This document shows, in pieces, positions 12,380 through 22,430 of a DNA stretch of 64,000 nt. The position numbers and the translations under genes are program-made. The stretch is from Diphasiastrum complanatum (Eukaryota > Streptophyta > Lycopodiopsida > Lycopodiales > Lycopodiaceae), in NCBI GenBank assembly GCA_029204225.1, contig CM055102.1:62973772-63037771 (forward strand). Direction: 5' to 3'. The notes beneath the pieces are model-generated. The model saw nothing but the letters and a program-made list of their open reading frames with translations, made no database searches and had not been told where the DNA came from. Numbering within the stretch: the stretch's first letter is position 1; every line of letters begins with the position of its first letter.

Positions 12380-12787
12380 GATTACCCTATTGGAGGAATT
12401 TATTGATAAACCATCTATTTCAAAAACGTCGGTGAAATGGAACCACATCATTGGCATAAAAGACAACTCCGCAGCTCGTAAAGATCTACAAGTGGCCGAT
12501 GTGAAAAGGCCCTATTGGATTCAATACACCAAAGGTGCAGATGAGATTCTACTTAGCGTGTCGTGGATTCTTACAAAAGAGCAACTCTCATATGTTAAAC
12601 ATGTCTCAAAACAAATGAGAACTCCAACAGGGTATGCACATTCTTTATGCAAGTCATTTACCAAGGATGGTAAATCTGGTGGATTGAAATTGCATGATTG
12701 ACATAAGATACTACAATTCATACTTCCACTTTCTATTCGAGGTCTCTTCAATGATGACATACGAAATACGCTTTACAATATGCCAAA
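12380..12787 (+). pseudogene. CACTA TNP2 transposase, C-terminal remnant
   Basis: A 103-codon frame (12390-12701) contains LLSVSWILTKEQLSYVKHVS, then RTPTGYAHSLCKSFTKDGKS and GGLKLHD. After one stop the frame continues with HKILQFILPLSIRGLFNDDI. This succession matches the region of CACTA TNP2 proteins where 'GY..N/SLxxxVxxxxxKlxGLKsHDcHilmQxLLPlaiRG' is conserved. It continues the N-terminal remnant at 9640-10405 across an apparent retroelement insertion. It is broken by at least one stop and is cut off at 12787, where module P begins. Confidence 0.65.
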
Positions 12788-13128
12788 TGAATTATCATAT
12801 CTTAGAATTTGGCTTCTAAGGATATTTGTACTTGGAAGCTTATGAATTATCTGTCAGAATTGTGGATGATTTCATACTGTAATTGTAATTATTTTATTAT
12901 TTTTTAGCTTTAACCTCCTGAGTTAGGTAATATTTCACCTAGTGTTTCATGTAAGTGCTTTACATGAAGGTGATGTTACTAACTTGTGGCGAATGTAACC
13001 CAGATGAAAACTTTATCTCGTAGTGTACTTTTCAAACCTGGGTTGTACTCTAGTGCAGAGATTGTCACTTGGAAAATAGGATTATCTTTGAGTACTTGTT
13101 TGATGTGAAAGTCAGACTAAGAATAATG
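12788..13128 (+). repeat. Segment A (four-copy module), copy 1
   Basis: Starts GAATTATCATATCTTAGAAT, includes CATGTAAGTGCTTTACATG (a short palindrome), TAACTTGTGGCGAATGTAACC and TTGTACTCTAGTGCAGAGAT, and ends near GTCAGACTAA. Other copies are 29538-29755 (+, 5'-shortened), 36672-37008 (+) and 19640-19975 (minus). In P modules it lies upstream of a polypurine tract, so it may be the 3' untranslated end of a gypsy element. Confidence 0.8.
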
Positions 13129-13222
13129 ATTTTCTACGTTGTTATTGAAAGTTAAAAAAACTATTGTTATAATTCTTTCATGTTTGAAAGCTTCTATGAA
13201 TAGAAGTAGTTTGCGGGAAGAA

Positions 13223-13437
13223 TGTCATGTCCATGATCAGTATATATGATTCAATATACTCCTAGTCTTGGATACACGGGACTCCAGTGAAACAAGCTCT
13301 TAGTTATGCCACGTCATACTGTTTTTTTCGGATCACGTCCAGTATGACGTGACATAACTAACAGCTTGTTCACTGGAGTACCATGTATCCAAGACTAGGA
13401 GTATACTGTATCCTATCTACTGGTCATGCACATAACA
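13223..13437. mobile_element. LTR remnant folded into a 215-bp hairpin (P1)
   Basis: Two ~98-bp arms are inverted copies: TGTCATGTCCATGATCAGTA... on the left and ...CTGGTCATGCACATAACA on the right, with about 17 bp between. The right arm is followed at 13438-13450 by TTCTTCCCTCCTT, the complement of a polypurine tract. The larger copy at 29861-30562 shows that the middle of an LTR has been lost here. Confidence 0.8.
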
Positions 13438-13439
13438 TT

Positions 13440-14745
13440 CTTCCCTCCTTAAACTGTTTCTATCCTCAGAAACTAAAATTTGGAAATTTCTTCTTTATGC
13501 TATCAACTCTCTCCCACAAATCATCATCCTCAGTATGACCCTTCCACCGAATTAAACACTCAGAGATAGAATGATTTCTCAATTGTTTATCTCTGGTTCT
13601 TAGCACTTTCTCAGGTTCCAAAGGTGCACTAAGCGACAAATCTTCCAAATGGGATAAATCCCCATCCTATCCAAATGTATCAACATCATGTAAACTTAGT
13701 TTCAAACGACTTACATGAAATACTGGGTGTGTAGTCGACTTTCCTTGAAGATCGAGTTCATACACCAAAGAACCAATTCTACGTACAATACTGGAAGGTC
13801 CACAATAATGGGTAGATAGCTTATAATGCTTCCCTATACGTAAGGTCTTAGAATCTTCTAGAGTCCTAAGATGTACCCAGTCACCAACTTTAAAATCTCT
13901 TGGAGATCTCTTAAGATCAGTATAGTGTTTAGCTCTATCCTGAGCACTTCGGATACTATCCTTAGCCACTTGCAACATTTCTTGCATATCATGCAAAAAA
14001 TCAACGACCTTCTAGATCTTAACAGACTTCATCTCAACATTTACTGAAGATCTAGGTTGACAACTTTACATAAGCATAAAAGGACTGTAACCTATAGCAG
14101 AATGTTTTCTATTATTATATGCAAACTCAACCAGTGGGAGATAATCTTCCCAATGAGATTGCTTATGAGAAACATACGTCCTCAAAATATCTTCCATAGT
14201 TTGATTAGTCCTTTTCTGTCTGACCATCTGATTTAGGATGATCAGAAGAACTTAAACTCAAAGAAGTTTTTAGTTTATGGAATACTGCTGACCAAAAGTG
14301 ACCTATGAACTTAGGATCTCTATCACTAACAATGTCACTTGGCAGACCATACAACTGAAATAATCTTTCAACAAAGATTTGGGCTAAATCAGAAGCCTTT
14401 ATAGTTGACTTGACTGGTATGAATGCAGCTAACTTAGTTAACCGATCCACTACAACCCAAATTGAATCATTTTGTCGTTGGGTCTTTGGAAGTCCAACTA
14501 CAAAATCCATAGATATGCTTTCTCATTTCTTATCTAGGATATCTAATGGATGCAACAAACCACCAGCCTTATGGTGTTCAGCCTTTACTAGTGGACAAGG
14601 GTTGCATTTAACAACATATGACTCGACATACGGCTTGAGCTTTGGCCAATAAAATTCCCTCTTAACCAAGTACAAAGTCCTGTGTATACCAGGATGTCCT
14701 GCACAAGGTATGTCATGACATTCAAACAAAATCTTCCGTTTGAGC
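13440..14745 (-). pseudogene. Truncated chromovirus (Ty3/gypsy) integrase with chromodomain (P1)
   Basis: Read right to left, fragments appear in pol order. The zinc-binding part (14729-14523) has CAGHPGIHRTLYLVKREFYW and a CNPC pair. The integrase core (14510-14205) has VVVDRLTKLAAFIPV and SDRDPKFIGHFW. The GPY/F-type C-terminal domain (13996-13667) has HPVFHVSRLKLSL. A chromodomain (13648-13466) has RNHSISECLIRWKGHTEDD and ends just before the polypurine tract. Reverse transcriptase and RNase H are absent because the gene is cut at about 14745 by an LTR piece in the opposite orientation. The frames are broken between the pieces. Confidence 0.9.
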
Positions 14746-15117
14746 TCATCATGGTTCTTGATTCATTGCCAGGCTCTCACTCTACATGCATGCTTCTTGT
14801 TCTTGGGGGTGAGGCTTCTAGAGATTGATTGGATGCTTCTACTTGGTTGGGTGGTTTCTCAACAATGTGTTATCCTTTGTGTTTAGGATTTGTAAGCAGG
14901 ATCTAAGGAGGTTGCCATTGATAACTCTACACATGCATACACTACCTCATACCTTGTCTAAACTCCATTTAGTGTGTTCTGGGCCTCACAAGGATATTAG
15001 CTACTTTCGGGTCACGTCCAGTATGATGTGGCATAACTAACAGCTTGTTCCACTAGAGTACTGTGTATCCAAGACTGAGAGTATATTGTATCCTATGTAT
15101 TGGTCATGGACATAACA
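14745..15117 (+). mobile_element. R-U5-side LTR fragment (P1)
   Basis: Matches the complement of part of the LTR at 29861-30562 from CATCATGGTTCTTGATTC to its CATGGACATAACA end. Its orientation is opposite to the pol fragment it abuts. The identical junction at 31868 shows that the fusion predates the duplication of module P. Confidence 0.75.
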
Positions 15118-15480
15118 CAAGGCATGTGTAGAGTTATCAATAGCAATTATATGAATAGAGGATCTATGCATAGAGAATCTATTCTGGAGGAATCTAGATA
15201 TAGGAGAGTTAGGACCTTGCATGTCTGTATGCACGGGTGGTTCATGGCTCTATAAGAAGAGGCCAAACTCGCCCTACTCCTCATATTTGTGATGGATTCA
15301 GTGCCAGGGTTTCACTCTACCTTCATGCTTCCTACTCCTTGGCTTGGGGGTTGAAGCTTCTAGAGTTGATTGGTTGCTTCTATTTGGTTGGGCAGTTGTT
15401 CCATAGTGTGTTTTCTATTGTGTTTTGTTTTGTAAGTAGGATCTTGAGGGAGCGTCTCTTATATGTATGATGTAAAATAG
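15118..15480 (+). mobile_element. Related LTR fragment (U3/R side) in tandem (P1)
   Basis: Follows the previous LTR end directly. It repeats the LTR features GCATGTGTAGAGTTATCAATAG, a GGCTCTATAAGAAGAGGCC TATA-like site (near 15248), CTCGCCCTACTCCTCAT and a GGTTGGGCAGTTG block. It is a diverged copy of the same LTR lineage, so two LTR pieces lie head to tail. Confidence 0.65.
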
Positions 15481-16099
15481 TATGGATTTAAGCTCAACTC
15501 ATTGCAAATTACGAAATGTTTTCATGTTAGAAATACAATCATGACTACCCCTCATGCAAAATATTCAGCATGTATTCAAGTATTATACTATGCATACCCC
15601 TTGACGCATATGCTACTATGTTGACAATTCTAAGAGTCGGTTGGGTACTAATGAACCGAAAACACTCAGTTTGTTCTTAAGCATTATTTGTGTCTTTCAA
15701 TCTAATAGTACTTTAATCTGCTTGATTTGAAACTGAAAAAGCCCAAATCAAATTGGCATAACAAAAATTAGGGTTTCTACGTTGGAAAGAATAATAGTGA
15801 TCGACTTATATGCAATGTTTGGACTGTAAGAAAGAACCATATACTTGTAGAACATAAAAGTAAGTGGTTTCTACACTTGATTATAAGTAAGATAGGTTGT
15901 TGGTGGGTCTGGAAAGCATGGATATGATCATACTATTCCACGCTCATACATGACAAACTTGACAATATTACAGTTTAGGATGGTATGAATTTACCATGAT
16001 ACCAACGAGGACGACCACATCCTACTTGTTACAAAAAGACATGTTACTGGACTATAGTAATGGCATAGTGGTTTGTAGGGTTGTGCATCTGTTTAGTTT
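15481..16099 (+). repeat. Downstream leader-like part of module P1
   Basis: Non-coding DNA shared with 32606-33215. The first ~160 bp also occur, on the other strand, at 38560-38770. Similarity to P2 ends sharply after CATCTGTTTAGTTT at 16099, where copia sequence takes over. Confidence 0.8.
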
Positions 16100-16648
16100 T
16101 AGCACACTTTGGAGAGCCTCCAAACTTGGTAGCTCCTCCTTAATGGCATAGAATTGGACAAGGTTATCAAATTCACTTCTCAAGCCATTGAGAATGACTT
16201 GAACTAGCTCATTTTGATTGATGGAATCACCAATGCAAGCAAGCTCTCCATGAATATCTTTTACTCTCAAAACATAACTAGATGCACTCTCATCACTCTT
16301 TTGGCTACTTTGAAAGATTTAATTCCTAAGAGTGAGAAGCCTAGAGGTATTCTTAGCCTCATAGATAGTCTTGAGACAATCCCAAGCTTCTTTGGCTGTT
16401 GTACAAGTACCTATCTCCCTCAATATCTCATTAGAGACATTCATCTTAATGTAGTGGAGAGCCATCCTAGCTCTCTTTTTGTATTTTTGAACCTCTTGAA
16501 GAACTTGTGGTTCTTCTTCAAGGCCAAGAACTATGTCCATCTCGTCTTGAAGGATCAAGATGGACTCCATCCTCATTTTCCAAATTGAATAATTTGAAGT
16601 GGTCAATCTTTCACTTGGTTCCAACAAGGATGAACCCATTGAAGACAT
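16100..16648 (-). pseudogene. Ty1/copia gag fragment (UBN2-type)
   Basis: The minus-strand frame begins at 16648 with MSSMGSSLLEPSERLTTSNY and contains WKMRMESILILQDEMDIV, KEAWDCLKTIYE and, after a frame change near 16300, GELACIGDSINQNELVQVIL. These correspond position by position to the gag start of the 48.9-55.2 kb element. The gene is cut at about 16100 by the end of module P1, losing the zinc knuckle and all of pol. It is the 5' stump of a copia element whose leader and LTR follow at 16649-18131. Confidence 0.9.
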
Positions 16649-17405
16649 TTAAAGTGAAGAAAACTCAAATGATGAACAATAAATGTTGTTACACACTTTC
16701 AATAGGATCCAGTAATTGAGTACTATCTCCTCCTATGAAAGATCTTGCAACAATTTGTGAATTGATTCTCACTAGCTACTCAAATCTCTCTAAAACAAGA
16801 TCTATTTCACATCAAATGATGGAGTATAGGCAAAGTTAGGATCTAACACTCTTAGCACATGTGAAGTACACTAAGAAACCAAATTTGACTCAAATACAAT
16901 GATATTGCATGAAACAAAATGGCTAAGATCTCAAAACAGTGCCTAGATCACATATAGATGAGATTGGCAAGCATACAACTGTGATTTTGGATCAACCAAG
17001 CAATCTCTTGACCAAACCAAATGTGTCCACCCAGGTCTAGGTGCCCTACCTAACCCTCTTCAAAAGCTTATAACTTTTGATTGGCTCAAACAAATGGAAT
17101 GAAACTGAGTGCAACAGAAACTAGACAAAAATAGCTTCAAAACAAGCTATCAAGCAAGATAAATGGATCAAACATGAGAGAGAACTTCTAAACTGAAATT
17201 GGATGTTCCTCACACGTGTCTGAGAACCTGATTCCGTACTGTACCAGGTCAGACCCAATCAATGTACTTTTGATCTCTTTTGATCCAAGATTGAACAAGA
17301 TAGCTAGGAAAATGGGCCTTGACAACTTCTAGCTCAAGATTGATGAAATTTTTTTCACTTAGATGGATCAAAATGCATGGTAACCTTAGGTAGGCTCTAA
17401 TACCA
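16649..17405 (-). other. Copia leader and primer binding site
   Basis: Untranslated stretch between the LTR and gag start. The PBS occupies 17394-17405 and reads TGGTATTAGAGC on the minus strand, one mismatch from the initiator-Met tRNA complement and directly touching the LTR. No other gene is seen. Confidence 0.75.
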
Positions 17406-18131
17406 TGTTGAATTTCACACGTGTGGACTGTCCACTACATGTACTTGTGATCTCCTAAGGTGTGTAGAGGCACCAAGATCAAGACTAGATTGAATCCTAT
17501 GGCAAAAACACACTACTACATGCATTCAATCACTTCCAACTCTCACTCACACGTGTGGGAAGTATTCAAAACATAATATAAGTAAAAACAAGCTGCTCTC
17601 CTCGGATAGAGAGAGAAAATGCATCATGAGCTCTCGGTAGAGAGAGAAAGCTAGAAATCCAATAACTCACAAAATCCATGAAATCACCAAATCAATTAGC
17701 TTCAAAATGAGGAGTACAATGATACTAGTAGGTCCACGAGCTATCACTATGCTTAACTATGATTGGACCATATTTTGTCACCTCTTGATCCTATTGGATC
17801 ATTGATCCATGCACCTCTTAATTCTATTGGACTATATGCATGCACACCTCAATTTCCTATTGGACCTCACAAGGTTCCACCTCTAAATCCTATTGGACCT
17901 CTTGGAATTCATCAAACAAAAACTTTACACTTGTCTACACTCTAATTGGCAAGTGTTTAGCCTCTTACTCTATTTTGGCTCAATAGTGGCATTACAAGTG
18001 GAAATGCATAATTTGCCATCTATGCCAAATTTCTTCCTATCAACATCCTACACCTAGATGCTTGATGTAAAAAACATAAGACCCCTATATCTAACATGGA
18101 TAATATTTTTCAATTCTTCACACTTCCAACA
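17406..18131 (-). mobile_element. 5' LTR of the truncated copia element, 726 bp
   Basis: Bounded by TGTTGAATTTCACACG on the left and CACACTTCCAACA on the right, which gives a short TGTTG(A/G)A terminal inverted repeat and canonical TG...CA ends. The PBS abuts the left end, so on the minus strand this is the 5' LTR. Module Q1 starts at the next base. Confidence 0.8.
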
Positions 18132-18142
18132 CCCTACTTTAG

Positions 18143-18780
18143 TTGTTGCTTGTTGTCCACAACTCAATCTATTTGTACTCTTTTCCAGCCCACCCCTCCT
18201 TGCATTGTCTCCACCTTCTTTCTACTGATTTTCTAGCTTTGCTTGCTAGCTGCAACCCTCTCTTTTTGGCACTCACCTTCCTTATTTGGCTATCCATTTT
18301 CCAGCCATATACTCCACTACTTGCTACTTCTTTCTCTCATTATTTGGTTGTTTTTGCAGGCCCCTCTTATCTCTATTTGGTGGCTGCCCGATATCTCTCC
18401 ATTTTACTACTGTTTTCGGCATGTTTTCGATTGTAGTTTCGAGGTGCTATTTACATTATTTGTCATTTCTCTTTTTTTTTTCTTTAACAGACTCTGTCAC
18501 GTCTTTTCATTGGCATACCTGTTGTGATGACTTATGTCCTCTCCTTCAGTTCGTCCACTTCATTACCGTCTTGCCTAGATTTACTTTTTGCTTGTGGCTG
18601 TTGTCTTGTTATTTTCATTCCATTTTGTAGTTTGTGTTTTCCATCGCATTTTGCATTTTGTCTTTCTTTATTTCTTATTAATTTTCGTTTCATTTGCGTT
18701 TCGATTTCATAGCTCATTTTTATCATTGATTTCGTTTTTCAATTTTTCGTTTGTCGTCATTTGCTACGTTCCATTATAGA
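18143..18780 (+). other. Pyrimidine-rich leader-like DNA with overlapping open frames
   Basis: Three overlapping frames of 94-114 codons are open in both Q arms, but they encode Leu/Phe/Ser-rich, low-complexity peptides in all frames at once. This follows from the CT-rich composition. A pyrimidine-rich leader upstream of a gag-like region is the simplest reading; no gene is claimed. Confidence 0.4.
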
Positions 18781-18914
18781 AATAAATAAATAAAATCCAA
18801 ATTATTTGGATCATTGGGTTACGTATTATTTTCAATTACTTTTAATTTTATTTTTTTATCATGAATTGTGATTTTCGGTCCCTTTAATTTTATCTTTCTA
18901 TTTTAATAGTAATG

Positions 18915-19470
18915 AACCATCTGAACATATGTTCGACAGATGGATCACACGTCTTCAGTATTACTTTGATACTTCTCGGCCAACTTGTCCAAGTCCTATT
19001 AAGATTCTTGATGCAATGTTTCTTTTAAAGGGTTTTGCTAGGTCGAACTGGTTTGTCTATGTCCATTCTCATCTGCCTATCTCTGAGTGCATGACTTTCT
19101 ACCTGTACTTCGCCTTCTTATATATTTCGATGATGATTTTGCATTTGTTCCTCCTCTCACTCTTACGAGTGGTATCATAGGTCTTGAGAGTTCTACTCCT
19201 TATGATTCCCCTACTGGGCATTCTTCCATATCTGAGGTTCCATTTTCTTGTGAAGGACAAATAGAGATAGTGCCATACATTGCTAGCGATATACATGAGG
19301 ATGATTTTATATCACACAATGTGAGCAACTTGCCTGATTTACTTGAGATAGTTATTAATCTACCTGAGCTCGTCATTGTATCCCATAGTGAGTCAGAGTC
19401 ACATAGGTTCCTACTAATGTTGATTCACTTATACAGGTTGTGGCTAATATGGTCCTTGACACTGATATAG
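18915..19470 (+). pseudogene. Gag-like fragment of module Q1
   Basis: From 18929 the frame encodes MFDRWITRLQYYFDTSRP and later LDAMFLLKGFARSNWFVYVH, a helical pattern with conserved Trp residues like the Retrotrans_gag domain. After a frame change the product continues (19087-19470) with an acidic stretch including CEGQIEIVPYIASD. The mirror copy at 37735-37172 (minus strand) has the same order with other frame damage. The family assignment rests on pattern only; a lineage-specific gag is likely. Confidence 0.4.
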
Positions 19471-19640
19471 CATGCTATGATACTATTGTTGATGTCGTTG
19501 CATGCTTTGATGGTGCTACCTATGTTGTTGCATGCTATGATATTGTTCCATGTTTTGATACTGATATAGTATGCTCTGCTACTACTGCCGATGATGTTGC
19601 ATGTTTTGATATTGTTGTTGAGTACTTTGATGTTAGTCTA
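19455..19640 (+). repeat. Coding-type tandem repeat (Val-Ala-Cys-Tyr/Phe-Asp)
   Basis: Five to six imperfect units based on GTTGTTGCATGCTATGATATTGT encode DVVACFD/VVACYD-type peptides. The repeat is conserved at 11925-12110 and 36990-37180. Open frame retention across three copies suggests it was once translated within a gag-like protein. Confidence 0.6.
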
Positions 19641-19975
19641 ACTTTTACATCAAACAAGTACTCAAATGTAATACTATTTTCCAAGCGATAATCTTTGCGC
19701 TAGAGTACAAGTCAGGTTTGAAAAATACACTAAGCGATAAATTTTCCATCTGGGTTACAGTCGCCACAAGTTAGTAACATCACCTTCATGTAAAGCACTT
19801 ACATGAAACACTAGGTGAAATATTACCTAACTCAGAAAATTAAAGCTAAAAAATAATAGAATAATTATAATTACAATATGAAACTATCCACAATTCTAAA
19901 AGATAATTCATAAGCTTCAAGTACAAATATCCTTAGAATCCAAATTCTAAGATATGATAATTCATTCAACTAGAA
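19640..19975 (-). repeat. Segment A, copy 2 (inverted)
   Basis: Complement of 12788-13128, lying inside module Q1 immediately after the Cys-rich repeat. In Q2 the corresponding copy is 36672-37008. Confidence 0.85.
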
Positions 19976-20288
19976 TCTCTAGGAGAGTCATTAAGATATA
20001 GAATGATTAAAACTCAACTCTGAGTATTCTAAATAATCTTTTGAATTAAATGCTCCTACTTATAGCATCAAATGCAAGAAAATAGCACCCATTCATCTTA
20101 ATAGATTTGTCTGTCCCCTATGATAACTAGAGATCTAATCAAAAGAAGAAGAAAAAAACTGTACTCAAGCATCTGCAGACCATAAAGTGTAGCAGAAATA
20201 ACATCCACTAGGTAAATTAAATTCTCTACAAGTAAAATAACTTCCCTTGTGAGAATGTCTATGAGATCCATAGGTTCTTCTTTTTGTA

Positions 20289-20423
20289 GCACTGGGATGC
20301 AAAGTGCCTTCCACAAAAGAAGCATTTTTGTTTGGCTTTGTCTTTCTTCTTTCCTTTAGAGCTTAATTCTTGATCATCATCACTTTTGCCATGCTTTGGA
20401 TTTTCTTCTTGTATTTCCATCAT
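20289..20423 (-). pseudogene. Gag C-terminal fragment with shortened zinc knuckle (Q1)
   Basis: The minus-strand frame from 20423 is Lys/Glu/Asp-rich and ends in CFFCGRHFASQC (20324-20289). This resembles the retroviral CCHC knuckle CX2CX4HX4C, but only two residues separate the second Cys from His. The other arm (36219-36353) has the same spacing, so the two-residue loss was present before duplication. The downstream ~200 bp (20090-20290) keeps an open frame in Q copies but no recognised domain. Confidence 0.6.
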
Positions 20424-20429
20424 GCAATA

Positions 20430-21130
20430 CATTTAGATTGATTGTTCAAGTTAGAGTAATTTCGAGTTTACGACATTCATGTAACTTTGAATGTTGTGTT
20501 ACATGTGAGACAACTCAATTTTGGTCCTAATTACTCATCATTGTTCTTTGAGTGATCATAATTGACCAACATCACATCAAATAGCTCAATCTTGGTGTCT
20601 ATCAATGTCAATAGCCCCATTTTGGTGTCTCTATCACTTGACTAAGTCAAAATTTGCTACCTAACATATGATTCTGTTGCTTATTACTTGACATGGCTCT
20701 ATCAAGTGACTAGACTCAACAAGTAATATATTAAGACAACTCAAGTTCAACCCCTTGTCAAACTCCTATTACACGTGATGACTTAAATTTTATGTCTATG
20801 CGTGGTTTTGTTGCTTATCACTTGACACGGCTCATCAAGTGATCAGACTCGACCAATCCCAAGTCTAATATACTAAGATAGCTCATATCACTTGGGATAA
20901 CTAAAATTTGATGTGTATATTCTGGAGTAGCTCACTTTTGGTGCATATCACTAAAGGTTTCTCATAAAGTGACCAAATTCGAGAAATTGTGTGCTCATGA
21001 AATAGATTAAAGTCGATTCTCATCACTTTAGATAGTTCAAATCTAATGTCCAATACAAGATCTTGCTCCTTACCGCTTGACATAGAAGATTGAGTGACTG
21101 AACTTGGTCAATTTATGATTTGGAACAATC
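20430..21130. repeat. Degenerate tandem repeat of ~150-bp units (Q1)
   Basis: Blocks combining TCAAGTGA(C/T), GACTCAAC, CAACAAGTAATA and a GTGTCTAT/ATGTCTATG element recur several times with heavy divergence. The complement is at about 35500-36170. The repeats were degenerate before the arms were duplicated, since the arms agree with each other better than the units do. Confidence 0.55.
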
Positions 21131-21274
21131 AATTTTGGCCCCTGATACATTGAATTTAGTCCTGGGGCAGGATGATCAGTTTGCTGCTTGGAAGGACAAG
21201 AGAGCAATATTTTAAGAAGAGATTATGGCAGCAGATATCTAATATAGGAGCATGAGCACTTCAACAGATGGACA

Positions 21275-21760
21275 TTGCAAATGCTCAATTTTTTTCTTGT
21301 CCCCTATCACCATCTCAAGAAAAACCCATTTTACGCTCTCAATGATCTTCTGAAATCAAATTCGACTGTGATACAATCAATTAGTCATGGTGATCCTGTT
21401 AACATTGCTTGTAGGACCTTTGCACAAGACCACAACCAAGGATTTCACAAACAAAAATGTTTGATCCATTCCTCAACGCTAGCAATCATCTAAGAACGTC
21501 CGCCAAGTTATTTCCTTTCCATCCACTTAACACAAAATCCGAAAACACCCCACCACATTCCCCTGCGCTCTTGTCAATTGCTCTCATCTCCATCCATCAA
21601 CAATCCCTTCACGAAAAAAACCCACCTCCAATCCCTCCTCGGATTCCACCCACAGAGATTTCAGATCTCTTCTATCCTTAATCTTCCTTCAACTGGCTTT
21701 AACTGCACAGCACACAACCATGATCCTCGAAATCTATTAGCTCATTGGTACCATACTTCA
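21275..21760 (+). other. Conserved but unrecognised open frames in Q1
   Basis: Two overlapping frames (21275-21493 and 21457-21681) encode peptides rich in Pro, Ser, His and Asn, with PFHPLNTKSENTPPHSP in the second. Both frames also remain open in the Q2 arm (35366-35148 and 35184-34960, minus strand). With only a few percent divergence between arms, frame retention is weak evidence for selection. No domain is recognised. Confidence 0.3.
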
Positions 21761-22430
21761 TGGAAGTAGTAGTATATCTAGCGCCCCTCCATGTCACCCA
21801 GCTTTACACATGTTTTTTTATTTTTAGAAAACGTTCCGCCTAGTACGTTCTGACCCAAAAGGGTCGAAAAGGGTTTCTAAGGGACACATATATAAATATG
21901 TCTATCAATGTAAATAGCCCCATTTTGGTGTCTCTATCACTCGAGACAACGACTCTTACATACCTGAAAATTGATAGAACTGAGCTCCAAATGTCGAATT
22001 ACTTCTGTATGGAACAACGCTCCACTGTAGGCTGTGATTGAGTTTGTTTGCTCATAACAAATAGTATTTGGAAGAGAACTTCATGGAAGTAGAAGTATAT
22101 CTAGCGTCCCTCCATGTATTACAAAAAAGAAGAAGGAAGATTGCGCCCAGCTTTACACATGTTTTTTTATTTTTAGAAAACGTTCCACCCAGTACGTTCT
22201 GACCCAAAAGGGTCGGAAAGGGTTTCTAAGGGACACATATATAAATATGTCTATCAATGTAAATAGTCCCATTTTGGTGTCTCTATCACTCGAGACAACG
22301 GCTCTTACATACCTGAAAATTGATAGAACTGAGCTCCAAATGTCGAATTACTTCCGTATGGAACAACGCTCCACTGTAGGCTATGATTGAGTTTGTTTGC
22401 TCATAACAAATAGTATTTGGAATAGAACTT
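21757..22430 (+). repeat. Tandem duplication, ~345-bp period, only in Q1
   Basis: CTTCATGGAAGTAG(T/A)AGTATATCTAGCG occurs near 21757 and 22078, followed by CAGCTTTACACATG, CGTTCTGACCCAAAAGGGTC and TTGGTGTCTCTATCACTCGA. The Q2 arm has a single copy (about 34620-34885), so this duplication is specific to Q1 or was lost in Q2. Confidence 0.85.

Noticed and set aside
18143-18780. Several 60-114 codon hydrophobic frames that suggest membrane proteins
   Set aside because: Overlapping frames are all Leu/Phe/Ser-rich because the DNA is pyrimidine-rich. Conservation in the Q2 arm reflects recent duplication.
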